Source of the DNA: Dactylorhiza incarnata
Lineage: Eukaryota > Streptophyta > Magnoliopsida > Asparagales > Orchidaceae
DNA: 64,000 nt
Reading direction: 5' to 3'
Assembly: GCA_033032865.1 (NCBI GenBank)
Contig: JAWHQI010000996.1
Location: 1-64,000, forward strand
The notes under the pieces are model-generated. The model saw only the letters and a program-made list of their open reading frames with translations, ran no database searches and was not told where the DNA came from. Both the position numbers and the translations under genes were made by a program. Of the stretch, positions 1 through 11,200 are shown in pieces (the stretch's first letter is position 1; every line of letters starts with the position of its first letter).

Positions 1-1064
1 AAAAACAGCGTTCAGTACCGCTTTGGGCACTATGAGTTCACGGTGATGCCGTTCGGTCTGTCCAATGCACTGTCGGTATTCATGGACTTAATGAACAGGA
101 CGTTCCGTGAGTATTTGGATCAATTTGTGATCATCTTTATCGACGACATTTTGGTATACTCTCAATCGGAAGAGGAGCATGTAGGGCATCTGCACGCCGT
201 TCTGAGCACCTTGAGGAGGAGTCAGCTCTATGCCAAGTTCTCCAAGTGCGAGAGTTTGGCTACCGTCAGTAGCATTCCTTGGTCACGTCGTGAGTGGAGA
301 TGGAATTGCAGTAGATCCGTCGAAGATAGAAGCGATCCGAGCGTGGCCTTTGTTGAAAAAACGTAGCGGAAGTCCGAAGTTTCTTAGGACTTGCCGGCTA
401 TTATAGGCGCTTTGTGGAAAACTTCTCGAGGATCGCACTTCCTCTCACAAAACTGACTAGGAAGGATCATAAGTTCGTTTGGTCGCCCGAGTGTGCACGA
501 GCTTTTGAAGAACTGAAGAGCCGTCTGACCACGGCGCCCATTCTATGCTCGCCACAAGGTACGGAAGGCTACGAAATTTATAGCGACGCCTCAGGAAGTG
601 GTTTGGGTTGTGTCCTAGTGCAGTTCGAGAAGGTAATTGCATACGGCTCCCGGCAACTGAAGGTTCATGAGAGGAATTACCCGGTCTATGATTTGGAGCT
701 AGCGGCCGTGGTATTCGCTCTTAAGCTTTGGAGGCATTATTTATATGGCGTGAAGATCGATATCTTTACCGACCACAAGAGCCTCAAGTACTTGCTGGAT
801 CAAAGGGAGTTGAATATGCGTCAAAGGAGGTGGTTGGAGTTCCTTGGGGACTACACCTTCGACATCAATTATACTCCCAGTAAGGGAAATGTAGTAGCGG
901 ACGCGCTGAGTCGTCGGGCTCCCGCTCAAGCAAATTGGATTTTGATGCACGATGAACGTCTAATCCGTGAGCTAGAGGAAATGGAGATCGTATGCATTGA
1001 TAGGAGAACATCTACTTCAGCATGCTTGAACTGGACGGAGGTTCAATACGACCTTGCCGACTGA
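1..1064 (+). pseudogene. Gypsy 1 pol: reverse transcriptase (3' part) and RNase H
   Basis: This is the middle of a Ty3/gypsy polyprotein that enters the window from the left. The first frame carries the RT motifs MPFGL, the catalytic FIDDIL (about 133-153) and YAKFSKCE. A 1-base shift near 250-256 and a second in an A-run near 355-362 move the frame before the block normally ending RT ([12 protein letters not shown] type). From 414 the frame is RT connection plus RNase [10 protein letters not shown] (about 580-610), [18 protein letters not shown] (about 769) and ADALSRR (about 898-918). An in-frame TGA at 1062-1064 then interrupts it. RT copies the element RNA into DNA and RNase H removes the RNA strand inside virus-like particles. 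With two frameshifts and a stop this copy cannot make the protein. The motifs resemble the Tekay/Del branch of chromoviruses, by family resemblance only. Confidence 0.93.
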
Positions 1065-2488
1065 GTTCGACAAGCATTGGAGCTGGACGAGAGCATGAAA
1101 CGCTATAAAGCGGAAACCGTTGAGGGGTTAAACGCTGATTTCTCCTTTGAAGACGACCTTATGTGGAAACAGGAAAGGTTGTGCATCCCAAACGTTGGCA
1201 CTCTACGGGCGGAGTTGTTGTACGAGGCTCATCATACCAAGTACTCGATCCACCCGGGGAGCGCTAAAATGTATATGGATTTGAAGAAATTGTTCTGGTG
1301 GCCGGGTATGAAGAAAGACATTGCCCTTTACGTGGCCAAGTGTAATACTTGCGCGTTGGTGAAAGCGAAATGTCAACGTCCCGGTGGGTTTCTGAAGTCC
1401 TTGCCGATTGCGGAATGGAAGTTTGATGATATTTCGATGGATTTCGTGCACGGATTGCCGAGATCGCAGCATGGAAACGACGCCATCTGGGTGATCGTGG
1501 ACCGTTTGACGAAGGTATCACACTTCATTCCGAACAGGAAGGATGATTCTGTAGAGAAGCTAGCAAAGCTCTATGTAGATAGTATTGTGAGACTGCACGG
1601 TGTCCCCCGTAGTATCGTCAGTGATCGTGACGGGCGTTTCACATCGAAAGATTGGAGGCTTATCCATGAACTGTTGGGCACGAAATTGAAGTTCAGCACG
1701 GCCTTCCACCCGCAAACGGATGGACAGACCGAGAGAACCAACAGGACTATGGAGGATATGCTCCGAATGTGCACTCTAGATTTTGGAAAGAGGTGGGAAG
1801 ATCATCTCTACATGATCGAGTTCGCCTATAATAATAGCTATCAAGCCAGTATAAAGATGGCTCCCTTCGAAGCCCTCTATGGTAAGAAGTGTCGTACGCC
1901 GTTGTCTTGGGCGGAAACGGGCGATACTAAGCTATTGAAGCGAAAGGATGTTGAAGAAGCAACTTCGACGATCCGGACTATACGTGAAAGGCTATTGGTT
2001 GCCCAGGATAGGCAAGCAAAGTATTTCAATGCCAAGCATAGGAACCTAGAGTTTGCCGTCGGTGACCGGGTTTACTTGAAGATCAAACCGTGCAAAGGGG
2101 TATCAAGGATCCAACGCTTGAAAAAGCTCAGTCCAAGGTACTTAGGACCGTTTGAGATCGTGGAGCGTGTTGGTGATGCGGCTTATCGGCTTGCACTATC
2201 TGCAGAGCTGAGCGGTCTGCACGATGTGTTTCACATTTCAGTGTTGAGGAAGGCAGTGCAGGAGCCTACTCATATCGTTGCGGTCGGCAAAGTTCCGGTT
2301 GATAGTGGGTGTCGACGAAGGTCAAGCCCTTACGCATCGAAGATACCGAAGTAAAGCAGCTGCGGAACAAGTCCATTCGGATGGTAAAAGTCCGGTGGGA
2401 TAATTGCGGCCGAGAGGAGCTCTCTTGGGAGAGAGAGCAAGCGATGCTTGCGGAGTACCCCGAGCTATTTCTCTCAGGTAAATTATAG
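1065..2488 (+). pseudogene. Gypsy 1 pol: integrase with C-terminal chromodomain-like tail
   Basis: It continues the 414-1064 frame after the TGA. The N-terminal zinc-binding part is visible as HH..HPG..K (about 1230-1260) and CNTC (about 1341-1352). The core has the first Asp in SMDFVHG (about 1435-1450), the second in VSDRDGRF (about 1615-1640) and the Glu in DGQTERTNRT (about 1720-1745), so the D,D-E triad is present. The GPFEIVERVGDAAYRL block follows. Near 2290-2330 the frame shifts; the shifted frame holds a chromodomain-like tail (KVRWDN.GREELSWE...YPELF) ending at TAG 2486-2488. Integrase inserts the cDNA into the host genome, and the chromodomain of this branch is thought to guide it to chromatin. 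Upstream stops make this copy non-functional as a whole. Confidence 0.92.
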
Positions 2489-2539
2489 CTGAATTTCTTG
2501 CTATTTCTGTTTTATAAATTTCGGGACGAAATTCTTTTA

Positions 2540-2552
2540 AGGAGGGTGGAGT
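2540..2552 (+). other. Polypurine tract of gypsy 1
   Basis: A purine-rich stretch (aaggagggtggag) lies directly before the TGTAACACC start of the LTR. In this family it primes plus-strand DNA synthesis. Confidence 0.8.
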
Positions 2553-4624
2553 TGTAACACCCCAAAAATCGTGGTTCAGCGAAGTAGGCGGAGTGGTAGT
2601 GCTGCACTTGAAGCAGGCTAAATATTCCCTTTCTGCTCTTAGCGCACGATCAGTGGCCTCATTGCGCACGACCGGCGATCGTGCGCCAGCGATCGTGCGT
2701 TAATTCAGAAGAGAATCGAGTTCTGTCTCGGACAGTGCGCACGACCATTTCCCTTTTCGCGCACGACCAGTGATCGTGTGCCAGCGATCGTGCGTTAATT
2801 CAGAAGAGAATCGAGTTCTGTCTCGGACAGTGCGCACGACCATTTCCCTCTTCGCGCACGACCAGTGATCGTGCGCCAGCGATCGTGCGCCCTGTTTATT
2901 CTGTTCCGCGATTTTGAGCGGAGAAGAAGATCGGACCGTCCAAATCTTTTGGAAATTGATCCAACGGCTAGGTTTAGTTGCGGGAGACCTTTAGGGCTGA
3001 TGAGAGGGGGTTAAACCCTCATATTCTCTAAGCCATTCTCTCTCCAAACCCTAGAGAAAGAAGGAGGAGCCAAGGAAGAAGAAGGTAGATCCCGCCATTT
3101 ACGGAGCTCCGGAGCTCCGTTTCACGAGCCGTTTCCAGATTTGGAGAGTGCAGCCCGGTGCGGTCATTTCTCTCCGTGTAGAATCTCGGATCTATGGCGA
3201 AAAAGAACGCGTCTAGGGTAACGATTCTTCCTCCCGAACTTTGGACTTGTATTTGTCCTTTCATTCCTCTTCCTATGTTTGCATGAGGTATCTCTTTCAC
3301 CAAATGGGTGAAGTGTAGGATTTCCTCAAGTTCTTCGGAACTCCGGGTAGATTGTGTCCGTCCCCGGCATTATTGCAAGTAGAAAATCCAGTAGTCGTGC
3401 GGATTTAGGCATTTTGTGTGAAGCCTATTCGTGGCCGTGAGCCCGAATCGGTGATGCTTGATTTGCGACGTTGCATTTAGGTTAGGCCTAGAATGCGTGC
3501 CGGAGAATGACTCCGTGAACTCACCTATAGTATTGCGGGAACTAAGTGTAGGCGTCTTGTGAAGATCCTAACAAAAGCCCCATGCTTTGAGTTTTGGATG
3601 AAGGCAAACCTTCACCACGAAATTGATGCGGAGTGTATTGCACCTCCCTTGATGAGTATTCGTGAAACCTAGATCCTTGTGAAGGGGTTAGGTGCGTAGC
3701 GTATATTTAGTGTAGCACTTGAAAGTGCTAAACCCTTACGGGCCGAGGCGAAGCCGTACCCGCGTCGTGCGATAGATCGCGACGATTAGAGCACGGGCAA
3801 AGCTAAACCGAACCCGTTTCCATGCAGATCGGTAAGAGGTCCCTTCCTCAGGAAAGCCGTGTGATCATGGGAGAGGTCGTGGAAGGTGTCATACCTAGAC
3901 CGACCAAAAGCTCTTGTTTCCACCCAAGGTTGTGGCCCTTCCGGTGGAGTGTTTTGTGAAATGGATGTTATGTTAGCCTCATGCGATTGCTTAGGCGGTT
4001 GTGGGGAACCTTCGGGTGAACCCAACCAACATCATGTGCATACCTAGGTTCCCTTCTTTTGATGCTCAACCTAGAAGATTGATTGTGCTGGAAACCTCAC
4101 CTCGTGTAGTTGCACTTTCTTTATATTTAGTACTTGTGCTAGTATGGCTTGCTTGCAGGGTAGAAGCTCCGCCACCCCGGAAAAGGGGTGGGTCGTTATA
4201 ATTTGGTCAGCTGTGCTGACCGTTACTTTGTTTGCCACCGCTTGGTGGAATGTTCTTATGCAGGTGTAGGTGAGCCTAGCGGGAAATAGCGGGCGATGGC
4301 CCTTTGCAATGTTGGCCCTCGAAGGCCAGCCCTTTTCCTGTTATTCATGTATGGCCGGCCTGCGTGCCGATGTATGCTTATGGAGTTTTGTGCATTGGAT
4401 GAATGTAAGGCCTTAAGGCCGTAACTCTTATTCTGGATACATTCCTATGATAGTGGACAGTTCTATTTGAATGGTTTAATTAATGCTTCCGCTTACGTTT
4501 TGTACTCTCGTTTAGTTGTTACTTTTCTGGTTATCACCTTTTAACTCCTAGCTAGTGTGGTTTGTATGGCGTGGGGTCCCGGCCGAACCTGCTGTTATAC
4601 TCTTCGTACTGGCAGGATGTTATA
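2553..4624 (+). repeat. 3' LTR of gypsy 1 (about 2.07 kb)
   Basis: It starts TGTAACACCCC after the polypurine tract. I place its end at ggatgttata, where a terminal GTTACA would have become GTTATA; the partner LTR is outside the window, so the end is inferred. The length suits Tekay/Del chromoviruses. It is non-coding; short ORFs on both strands look like chance. The 5' third contains the tandem and palindromic cluster described separately. The presumed flanking duplication would be gatgc (4625-4629). Confidence 0.8.
2640..2895 (+). repeat. 95-bp tandem repeat with cgcacga/tcgtgcg palindromes in the gypsy 1 LTR
   Basis: The segment beginning taattcagaagagaatc at 2701 recurs at 2796 (period 95 bp). 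Each unit carries gcgcacgac and gatcgtgcg words that are inverted copies of each other (7-bp arms cgcacga / tcgtgcg, loop of about 7). About eleven copies of the word in either orientation occur across 2642-2890. Confidence 0.88.
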
Positions 4625-5370
4625 GATGCCTTCTCTCTCATTTTGTATATACATCCCAGAGAGAACTCCTGTGCCAAAATTCAATAGTTGTTACTCTACC
4701 GAAAGTTCATGTCCCACTCAAAGCCAAAGAAGATTTCTGGATAAGGAAGTCATCATGCTGCATCCGAAGAATGATAGCTTCAACCTCGCTTATGCTACAA
4801 CGATCCTTCATCCTCATCTTCAGAAATCTCATAGAGGGAGTTCTTGTTATTTGCTTTATTTCATTATTGTGAATTTTGTAGTAAAATAGCCTTGTGTTGG
4901 CGACTAGGTCCTTGCGCAGCTTAAGGGGTAATTCGCCCGTGAGTTAGCGACTAGGTCTAGGAGATTAGGTCTAGGGGTGCTCGAGGCCATATCCGGGGAA
5001 GGATTGGCTAGAGCGGCTTGAGGCCATATCCAGGGAAGGATTGGCTAAAGCCACTAGTTCGTGGGGATACGAGTCGGTATAGAAAAGTAAAAATCTATAA
5101 CAATTGTACGCCTCCGATTTCTAGCGATATTGAAATCAAATTTATGTAAACATCTTTTAAATATTATACAATCATGTTTCTAGTTGGGTTTACTAGATTT
5201 CTCTCATTTGGTGTATATTATAAAATTGCAAATTACATTAATTTCTTCTTTTAGCTAAATTGTTATTTTGCTCTCATTTACTCTAAAAACAATTTAGTAA
5301 ATTGCATAAATATTTACAAGAACTTTTATTCCCTTATTCGCCCCCCCTAAGGGCGCCTATCGATCCAAAA
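4625..5370 (+). repeat. 5' LTR remnant (R-U5 side) of Sire A
   Basis: The right end, cttattcgccccccctaag then ggcgcctatcgatcc, matches the end of the intact Sire B LTR (ttcaccccc..ctctaagggcgcc..gatccaaca) and is followed by a tRNA-iMet-type primer site and a Sire gag. The U3 side is missing because gypsy 1 lies there. Two direct 37-bp copies of gaggccatatcc.gggaagg occur at about 4983-5056, and gcgactaggtc occurs twice before them. The leftmost part (4625-4890) is assigned by position only; I see no recognisable gene in it. Confidence 0.6.
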
Positions 5371-5383
5371 AGTGTATCAGAGG
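5371..5383 (+). other. Primer binding site of Sire A (tRNA-iMet type)
   Basis: agtgtatcagagg follows the LTR end; one base is lost relative to the agtggtatcagagg of Sire B. It would pair with the 3' end of initiator methionine tRNA. Confidence 0.75.
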
Positions 5384-5418
5384 AAGGTTATTCCAAATTG
5401 GTTTAAAAACCAGGAATA

Positions 5419-6843
5419 ATAGCGTCTTATGATCTCGCTTTTTTTGAGGGTCAGGGAATTAGTAGACCTCCACTATTTACTGGGTCAGATTATAATTATT
5501 GGAAAAATAGGATGCGATATTTTCTTATGACCCTAGATATTGAGGTATGGAATATGGTAGAAGAGGAATCCTCTCCTCCTACAATTGTAGTTGGAGAGAT
5601 AACATTAGAAAAACCAAAAGATAAATGGGATGATAGGGATAAACTTAAATGCAAAAATAACGACAAGGCCATGAATGCTCTATTTTGTGCGTTGGATAGA
5701 AATGAATTTAATAGAATTTCCGCATGTACTACTGCGTATGAAATTTGGAACCCTTTGGATATTACTCATGAAGGTACATCGCAGGTTAAAGATTCAAAAC
5801 TTTTCCAACTGGAGTCAGAATATGAAAAGTTTCGGATGGATGAAAGCGAAGATATTGCTGCAATGTACACACACTTCACCAAGATCTTCAATGCCTCCAA
5901 AGCTCTCGGAAAGACGTTCTCCAATGGTGACTTGGTCTGAAAGATTGTTCGTTCTCTTCATCCAAAATTCAATCCGAAGGTGACGACTATCTTAGAGTCG
6001 CATAATCTAAGAACGCTCCAGGTTGAGAGCCTCAATGGGAATCTCAAAACCCATGAGGTAGAACTCAAGATCCAATATAATGAATACAATAAGGAGCCAA
6101 AGAAGAAGGCGTTGGCACTAAAATCAAAGAAGGAGTGTCAAGAGGATGAGGATGAAGATGAATAAAGTCTCTTAGTAAAGAACTTCCGAAAGTTCATGAG
6201 AAATTCGGAAAGGAGAAACACCTTCTGGAAATATTTCCAAAAGGAAGGGAGATGGAAAGGTTCATCTTCAAATAAGGAAAAGGAGAGCGACGATGAGGAA
6301 GAAAGACCTCCACCAGAATGTTATCATTGCAGGAAGACCGGGCATATTCGGAGCCAGTGCCCAATGTTATTGAAGGAGAAAATGGAAAAGCGACACAAAG
6401 GGAAGGAAAAGAGGAAGGTTCTAAAAGCAAAAACATGGGATGACTCCTCCTCCTCCGAAGAATCAAGCGGGACTTCATCAAGCAAAGTTGAGGAAGCAAA
6501 CATGTGCCTCATGGGACATGGAAACGACGACGAAGACGCCAGTGTTCTTAGCGACACTGAGGTAACTCCTCCAACTTATGATGAACTTTTTAATGAATTT
6601 CTTGAAACTTGCAAAGATTTTGATAAAAATATGAAAGATAGTATTTTATTAAATTGGGAAAATGAATCTCTAATTAATGAAAATCAAAAGTTTTCCAAAA
6701 AATTAATTGTTTTAGAAAATAGAAAGGTATCTTGCCAAGAGTGTGATCGCTCTACTAAAATGGCAAAAGATATTGAAGAGTCACTTTCTAAAGCCCTCTC
6801 CCATGCCAAAACTCTTACAAAAGAGAAGGGGGGATTAGAATGA
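5419..6843 (+). pseudogene. Sire A gag (capsid/nucleocapsid) remnant
   Basis: A single reading frame runs through this interval with stops at 5938-5940 (TGA), 6163-6165 (TAA) and 6841-6843 (TGA), and no frameshift. The expected start codon reads ATA at 5419-5421. The product matches Sire B gag nearly block for block: RPPLFTGSDYNYWK, DIEVWNMVE, KDKWDDRDKLKCKNN, KAMNALFCALD, the gag UBN2-type region, then zinc knuckle CYHCRKTGHIRSQC (about 6320-6360) and an acidic, serine-rich tail. Gag forms the virus-like particle and binds the genomic RNA. The copy is cut off around 6900 by the Tat-like LTR. It has only point mutations, so it decayed without indels in this stretch. Confidence 0.92.
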
Positions 6844-7059
6844 AAATTAGAAGCCTATCTTATGAAAATAAAAAAAAAAAGGTTTTGAAAATAAGTGTGT
6901 CATGCTTGTTGTACAACCCTCATATTTTCCGAGTCGGTGTGACCCGACGTGGATGAGGTCGTGATAGAGAGGGTGACCGTGACGCAGTATACCAACCCGT
7001 CAGAGGTCGTCAAGATCGAGAAGAGAAGGCCCCGGGGGGGGCAGACTTCCCCACTTGGA

Positions 7060-7280
7060 CGAGTGGACCTTGGGTCCACTCGCCGGAGTGGGGGGGGGCG
7101 AGTGGACCATAGGTCCACTCACACAAAGTGGGGGGTGAGTGGAACTATGGTCCACTCGCCCAGGCTTTCGGTCGAGTGGACCTATGGTCCACTCGCCCGG
7201 GGGGTTTAGTGGGTCGCAAGGTCCACTCGCCCAGCCCGGGTGGTGGACCTTCGGTCCACTCTCCCGACCCTCAGCAAGGG
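7060..7280 (+). repeat. Array of short perfect hairpins (gagtggacc / ggtccactc)
   Basis: Successive inverted repeats: 7060-7082 (10-bp arms cgagtggacc / ggtccactcg, loop ttg), 7100-7120 (9-bp arms, loop ata), 7137-7157 (one arm mismatch, loop tat), 7173-7195 (10-bp perfect arms, loop tat), a half copy near 7220-7232 and 7243-7259 (7-bp arms, loop ttc). Arms are conserved while loops and spacers vary. Confidence 0.95.
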
Positions 7281-7393
7281 GGGAGTGGACACCTCATGTC
7301 CCACTGGCCCCCCCTATTATGTTGATCATTCGTATTCGTGGTTGAGCTGCAAATAGCAGAATTGTGGGTATCCGCAGCCCAATTTTGGGAAGT

Positions 7394-7401
7394 CTATAAA
7401 T
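7394..7401 (+). promoter_or_regulatory. TATA box of the Tat-like LTR
   Basis: tataaata within tctataaatagacc, about 110 bp downstream of the hairpin array and inside an LTR, is a good RNA polymerase II core promoter candidate. Confidence 0.7.
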
Positions 7402-7472
7402 AGACCTCATGGGCACCTTGGGAGGGGTTGGTCTCCCCCCTCCCCTCGCGTGTGTCTTTTGAGCAAGCACTA

Positions 7473-7494
7473 CCCCCCCCCCCCCCCCCCCCCC
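7473..7494 (+). repeat. C homopolymer (22 C)
   Basis: An uninterrupted C run inside the Tat-like LTR downstream of the TATA box. Its exact length is prone to sequencing error. Confidence 0.9.
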
Positions 7495-7766
7495 GGTCAA
7501 TGAAGGTTGATGGTGAGGTGGTCCTTAGTGCCCTCCAAGATGCCCAGGCTCAGCATTGGTTTGGGAGGGGAAGCTCTCTTTGAACTTCCGGTGTGTGGTG
7601 GGACCTCCACGCTGCAGCTTAAGGGGTTCTTTTTTGGAATCAAGTGTTCTTCAAGGGCAAGGTCTTTCGGTTCTTAGCAACTGGTCCAGGGTTCTAGCTC
7701 GGGTAAAGTAAGGGTTAGCTGCATCGCCCTTTCAAACATTGAGACCAGTTCTCTGGTTTCAACATT

Positions 7767-7783
7767 TTGGTGCGGTGAGCGTG
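7767..7783 (+). other. Probable primer binding site of the Tat-like element
   Basis: tttggtgcggtgagcg follows the LTR end by two bases and resembles the tttggcgccg-type sites of Tat elements. The tRNA cannot be assigned with confidence. Confidence 0.5.
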
Positions 7784-7818
7784 GAAGCAGCTAGCTCAAA
7801 AAGCTCTGAACAAGTCTC

Positions 7819-8231
7819 ATGGATGGAAGTGATGAGCTGGGGGACTCACCCCCTACCAGCGAGTACGTGAAGAAGGGTGATTTTGATGAGTTCAGGAAGC
7901 CAATCGTGTAGCTCTTGCGGGTCGAGCTCCCCCCTCATGGTAAGTGCTCAACACCACCCGCACCCGTGCTCGCCTCGCAAACTCCGATGGAGGCGGAGCA
8001 AGCACATCGGCAAGGCAAGGAGCTGGCCACAGGGGAAGGATCAGGTCTTCAAGCAAGAGTGCTCTTCAACAGCTCTCCAGGTACCGGCTACCCCAGTTGG
8101 GAGGCAAAGAGAATGCCTTTGACTCGCCAGGGAGGATGGGGAAGTCCCTTCTGCGATCTGATCATCTCAGCTCTCGTTCCAGATGGGTTCAACGAGCCTG
8201 ACATATCTTACTACACTGGGAAGGACAACCC
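7819..8231 (+). pseudogene. Tat-like gag, 5' part, split by gypsy 2
   Basis: The frame starts ATG 7819 (MDGSDELGDSPP), has an in-frame TAG at 7909-7911, then continues open through ELPPHGK, a polar linker and the start of the gag core (LVPDGFNEPDISYYTGKDN). It stops at the insertion point of gypsy 2. The same frame resumes after the target duplication at 26041, so this was one continuous gag before the insertion. The TAG sits where glutamine is expected, which would be CAG to TAG. The product would be the capsid protein of a Tat-like element. Confidence 0.82.
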
Positions 8232-11200
8232 TGTAACATCCCCTAAACAACTAGACCCCTAGAGTGGTTTTGTCATGACTAGGTCATGACAAAACCCTAG
8301 GAAGCTTGAAGAGATCACTTGGCCTTAGGCTTGAAGGAGAAGAGCACCTTGGTCTGCAAATAGCAATTTCCAGTTACCAAGCTTAAGGTTGGACTTTAGG
8401 GCCTCACCTTAACCCTTTGACCCCACCATGGCACACCTAACCCTTTGGAGGGTCCCTTAGAGCATTTAGGATGCATTGGGGTCAATCATAGGGGCCAAAT
8501 TGACCAAAGTCAACCCTAGCCTCAAATAAGTCAAACCACCATATTTAGGGTCAATTAGGGTTCAATTCGACCAATTGACTTTCCCCAAGTTCCATTGGTC
8601 GCTAAGGGAGGACAATGGGTCAACATTGACACATTGGGCCTAATTATTTTCACCAATTTGACCAAAGTCAACACTTGGTCAATTTTGCCCAACTTGGGTT
8701 AATTAAGCCCAAAGCTCAATCCCTTTGGGCTAAGCCCAATTTCAATGGCCCAAATGATTAGTCACCACAGAAATTACATGAAATGCCATCCAATTTCTGG
8801 AGGGGGTGGCTAGGAGAGAGAAATTGGGAGTTTCCCCCAATTTGAAGAGAGAGAAAGTGGTCATTCAAGGTCAATTCATGGCATTCAAGGCAAATTGACA
8901 CCCATTCATCTCCCCACACCCTCCATTCATCTCCCCATTGAATTCTAAGATGTTTTACAACCTTTCCCATGCCATCCAGTGGAGGATTCAAGAGGTTTCA
9001 AGTGAAACCGAAATGGCCATTAATGGCACTCCACCATTAAGCCTTTCCCTCCTCAAATTGACTCTTCCATCACCTTCAGAAGGGGGATATCAGTTGAAAT
9101 CGAGTACTAGTTCGTTGCATTTCGTGGAAAATCAAGAGATCGGCAAGGAGCACAACTTGAAGGGGGCGGCCATGGCAAATCCGGGAAACAACCACCCTCG
9201 AGCCCGATTAAAGGTCTGGTTCATCTCCTCTCTCTCTCTCTGTGGATAGATCCCATCAGGTTGCCTGCAAGGATTAGGGCCAATTGGTCCCCAATCGGGC
9301 AGGCCAAGAGCTCCATTTTTGGAGCTTGAATCCCGCATCCATACCCCTATTCCAGCCACCTCCGGCCGGCCAACCACCGCAAATCGCCGGCCACCACCCA
9401 AACGAAGGTGGTGGTGGCATTGGCCGGTCGTGGAGGCGTTAGGTGGCCGGGAGAACAAGGATGAAGGATCTCCTGGTGCGGTTAATCCTTGCCTTCGGCT
9501 AGAGGAAGAAGACAAGCGAATGTCGTCTGTTCTGCTTCAAGATCTGTTCAAGATCTTTATATTAAAAGGTTATGATATATACATTTATGTCACATACTTT
9601 GCTGTGCATAGTTTAGTTTATTAAAAATACTGAGCCGTCATATCCGTCGATCTAAGTAGAAGAAATTCGTCGAGTTGTAGGCCGAGTTCGTCGAACTGAT
9701 AGTTGAGTTCGTCGAACTGAATCCAGAGTTCATCGAACGAAATTCATTCGTCGAACACACACTGGAGTTCATCAAACTGATAATTGAGTTTGTCGAACTG
9801 AACCTAAATTAATTCGTCGAACTGAATTAATTCGTCGAGCTGAGAGATGATCACCTGAACTGGCTAGAGAACTGATTTCGTCGAACGCACTGAAGCACGG
9901 CGTTCGTCGAACATAGAATAGATTTCGTCGAATGAAGATTGGATTTCGTCGAGCGCACTGAAGCACGGCGTTCATCGAATGCATAACAGATTTCATCGAA
10001 CGCAGGTCAGATTTCGTCGAACGCAGTAACTTGTTCCAACACATTTTGTCAAACTTCCTGCAGTATTTCATTTTAATTATTAAAATACTAGAACCCCTCA
10101 AATGAAATAGTGGTCAACACCAAAGTTGTAGCCCTTGGAGTCTACATTATTTTAAAATTAATTTCACCCCAAAAGGAGTTCTGTAGCTCCCTGTATGTCC
10201 ATTTTGGTGGGACTGGTCACTAGTGTAGGACAGCCACCATTTCTTGAATAACCTTTGATTGGGTTATGGGATTGACTGAAAATTGAAAACCTAGGCTATT
10301 TACACCTACCCACACATCATACCCAATGATGGGAATTTTAGGAGAACCTTTTTTCTAAGGTTTTTGTAATAATTTCATAAACTAAATATTAATTAATTAT
10401 TGGGTCAAATGACCTCCAATGCCCTCCAAATTTTGTTGGGTACTTCTTAGGGTTATCACATGACCTTGGTAAAAATTGCATCCCAATTGGGACTATTTGG
10501 TTGGGTAATTTGTCAACCCAAGTTAGGTCAAGTTGGGTCAAAGTTAGGGCATGGTGTTTATCATGGGTATGGTGGTCAAAACTCATCACCATGAGTTGAA
10601 ACCTTGGCCGATGGAATAGGATCACCTAAAACACCTTCATAAGTAAGATTGGGTGGTGTAGAGGTGGATATGCCCTAGAACCCTAGATTTACCCCTTGGG
10701 GTGTAGGTAGATCTTTTGTGAACGACATGTGGTCAAAAGCTATAGAATGGCCATGGAACCTAGGATATCTGTTCATGGGATGTATTTATGCCCTAGGAAA
10801 TTTTGAGAGAATTTTAGGAGAATTTATTCCCCCTAAATTAGGTCGTAACCCCTTTAGGTAAACTTCTTGTAAGAGATATTTACATGCACAAATGATCTTG
10901 GATGAAGATGAAATCTTGGTGGTGTCTTTTTAATCATATTTTAGACCCCTAGTAATTTTTGTATAATTATTTTATGATTTAACTAGTACTTCATCCTCAA
11001 GGCACCTATTTTGTCTCAATATTAAGAATTATAATTAAGGGTCCAAAACTCTCTGGAAAAATGTGCAACTTGGTTATAGGACATTTCAGGGCACTAGGAA
11101 GCTCTGTGAATTTTTACATAATTTTGGTGGTTGTTATCAGTAGGCTACTTCACAACCTGTGCAAATTTAGAATTATTTGGATTAATTATTTCAATGAGGA

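Larger units (their letters stand above)
6907..7764 (+). repeat. 5' LTR of a Tat-like Ty3/gypsy element
   Basis: The interval begins tgttgtacaaccc and ends ggtttcaaca, so it has TGTTG/CAACA terminal inverted ends, and a primer-site-like sequence and gag follow. A TATA box (tataaata) is at 7394-7401. A hairpin cluster sits 100-340 bp upstream of it and a 22-base C tract lies about 75 bp downstream. The partner LTR is not in the window, so the ends rest on the terminal repeats and on the end of the Sire A gag. Confidence 0.75.

Noticed and set aside
4555..4889. Overlapping ORFs of about 100 codons that could be a small host gene
   Set aside because: They straddle the gypsy 1 LTR end and the Sire A LTR, have no recognisable domain and no splice signals.
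7473..7494. C homopolymers (also 61091-61109 and the G run at 50019-50032) as functional quadruplex or i-motif elements
   Set aside because: Exact run lengths are unreliable in assemblies and a single run does not make a quadruplex by itself; kept only as part of the LTR-end observation.
9664..10101. Regularly spaced short repeats that could look like a CRISPR array (also 16170-16710 and 60520-60895)
   Set aside because: Units are 8-14 bp and degenerate, spacers are short and similar, and all lie inside LTRs of plant retrotransposons with a copy in the partner LTR.
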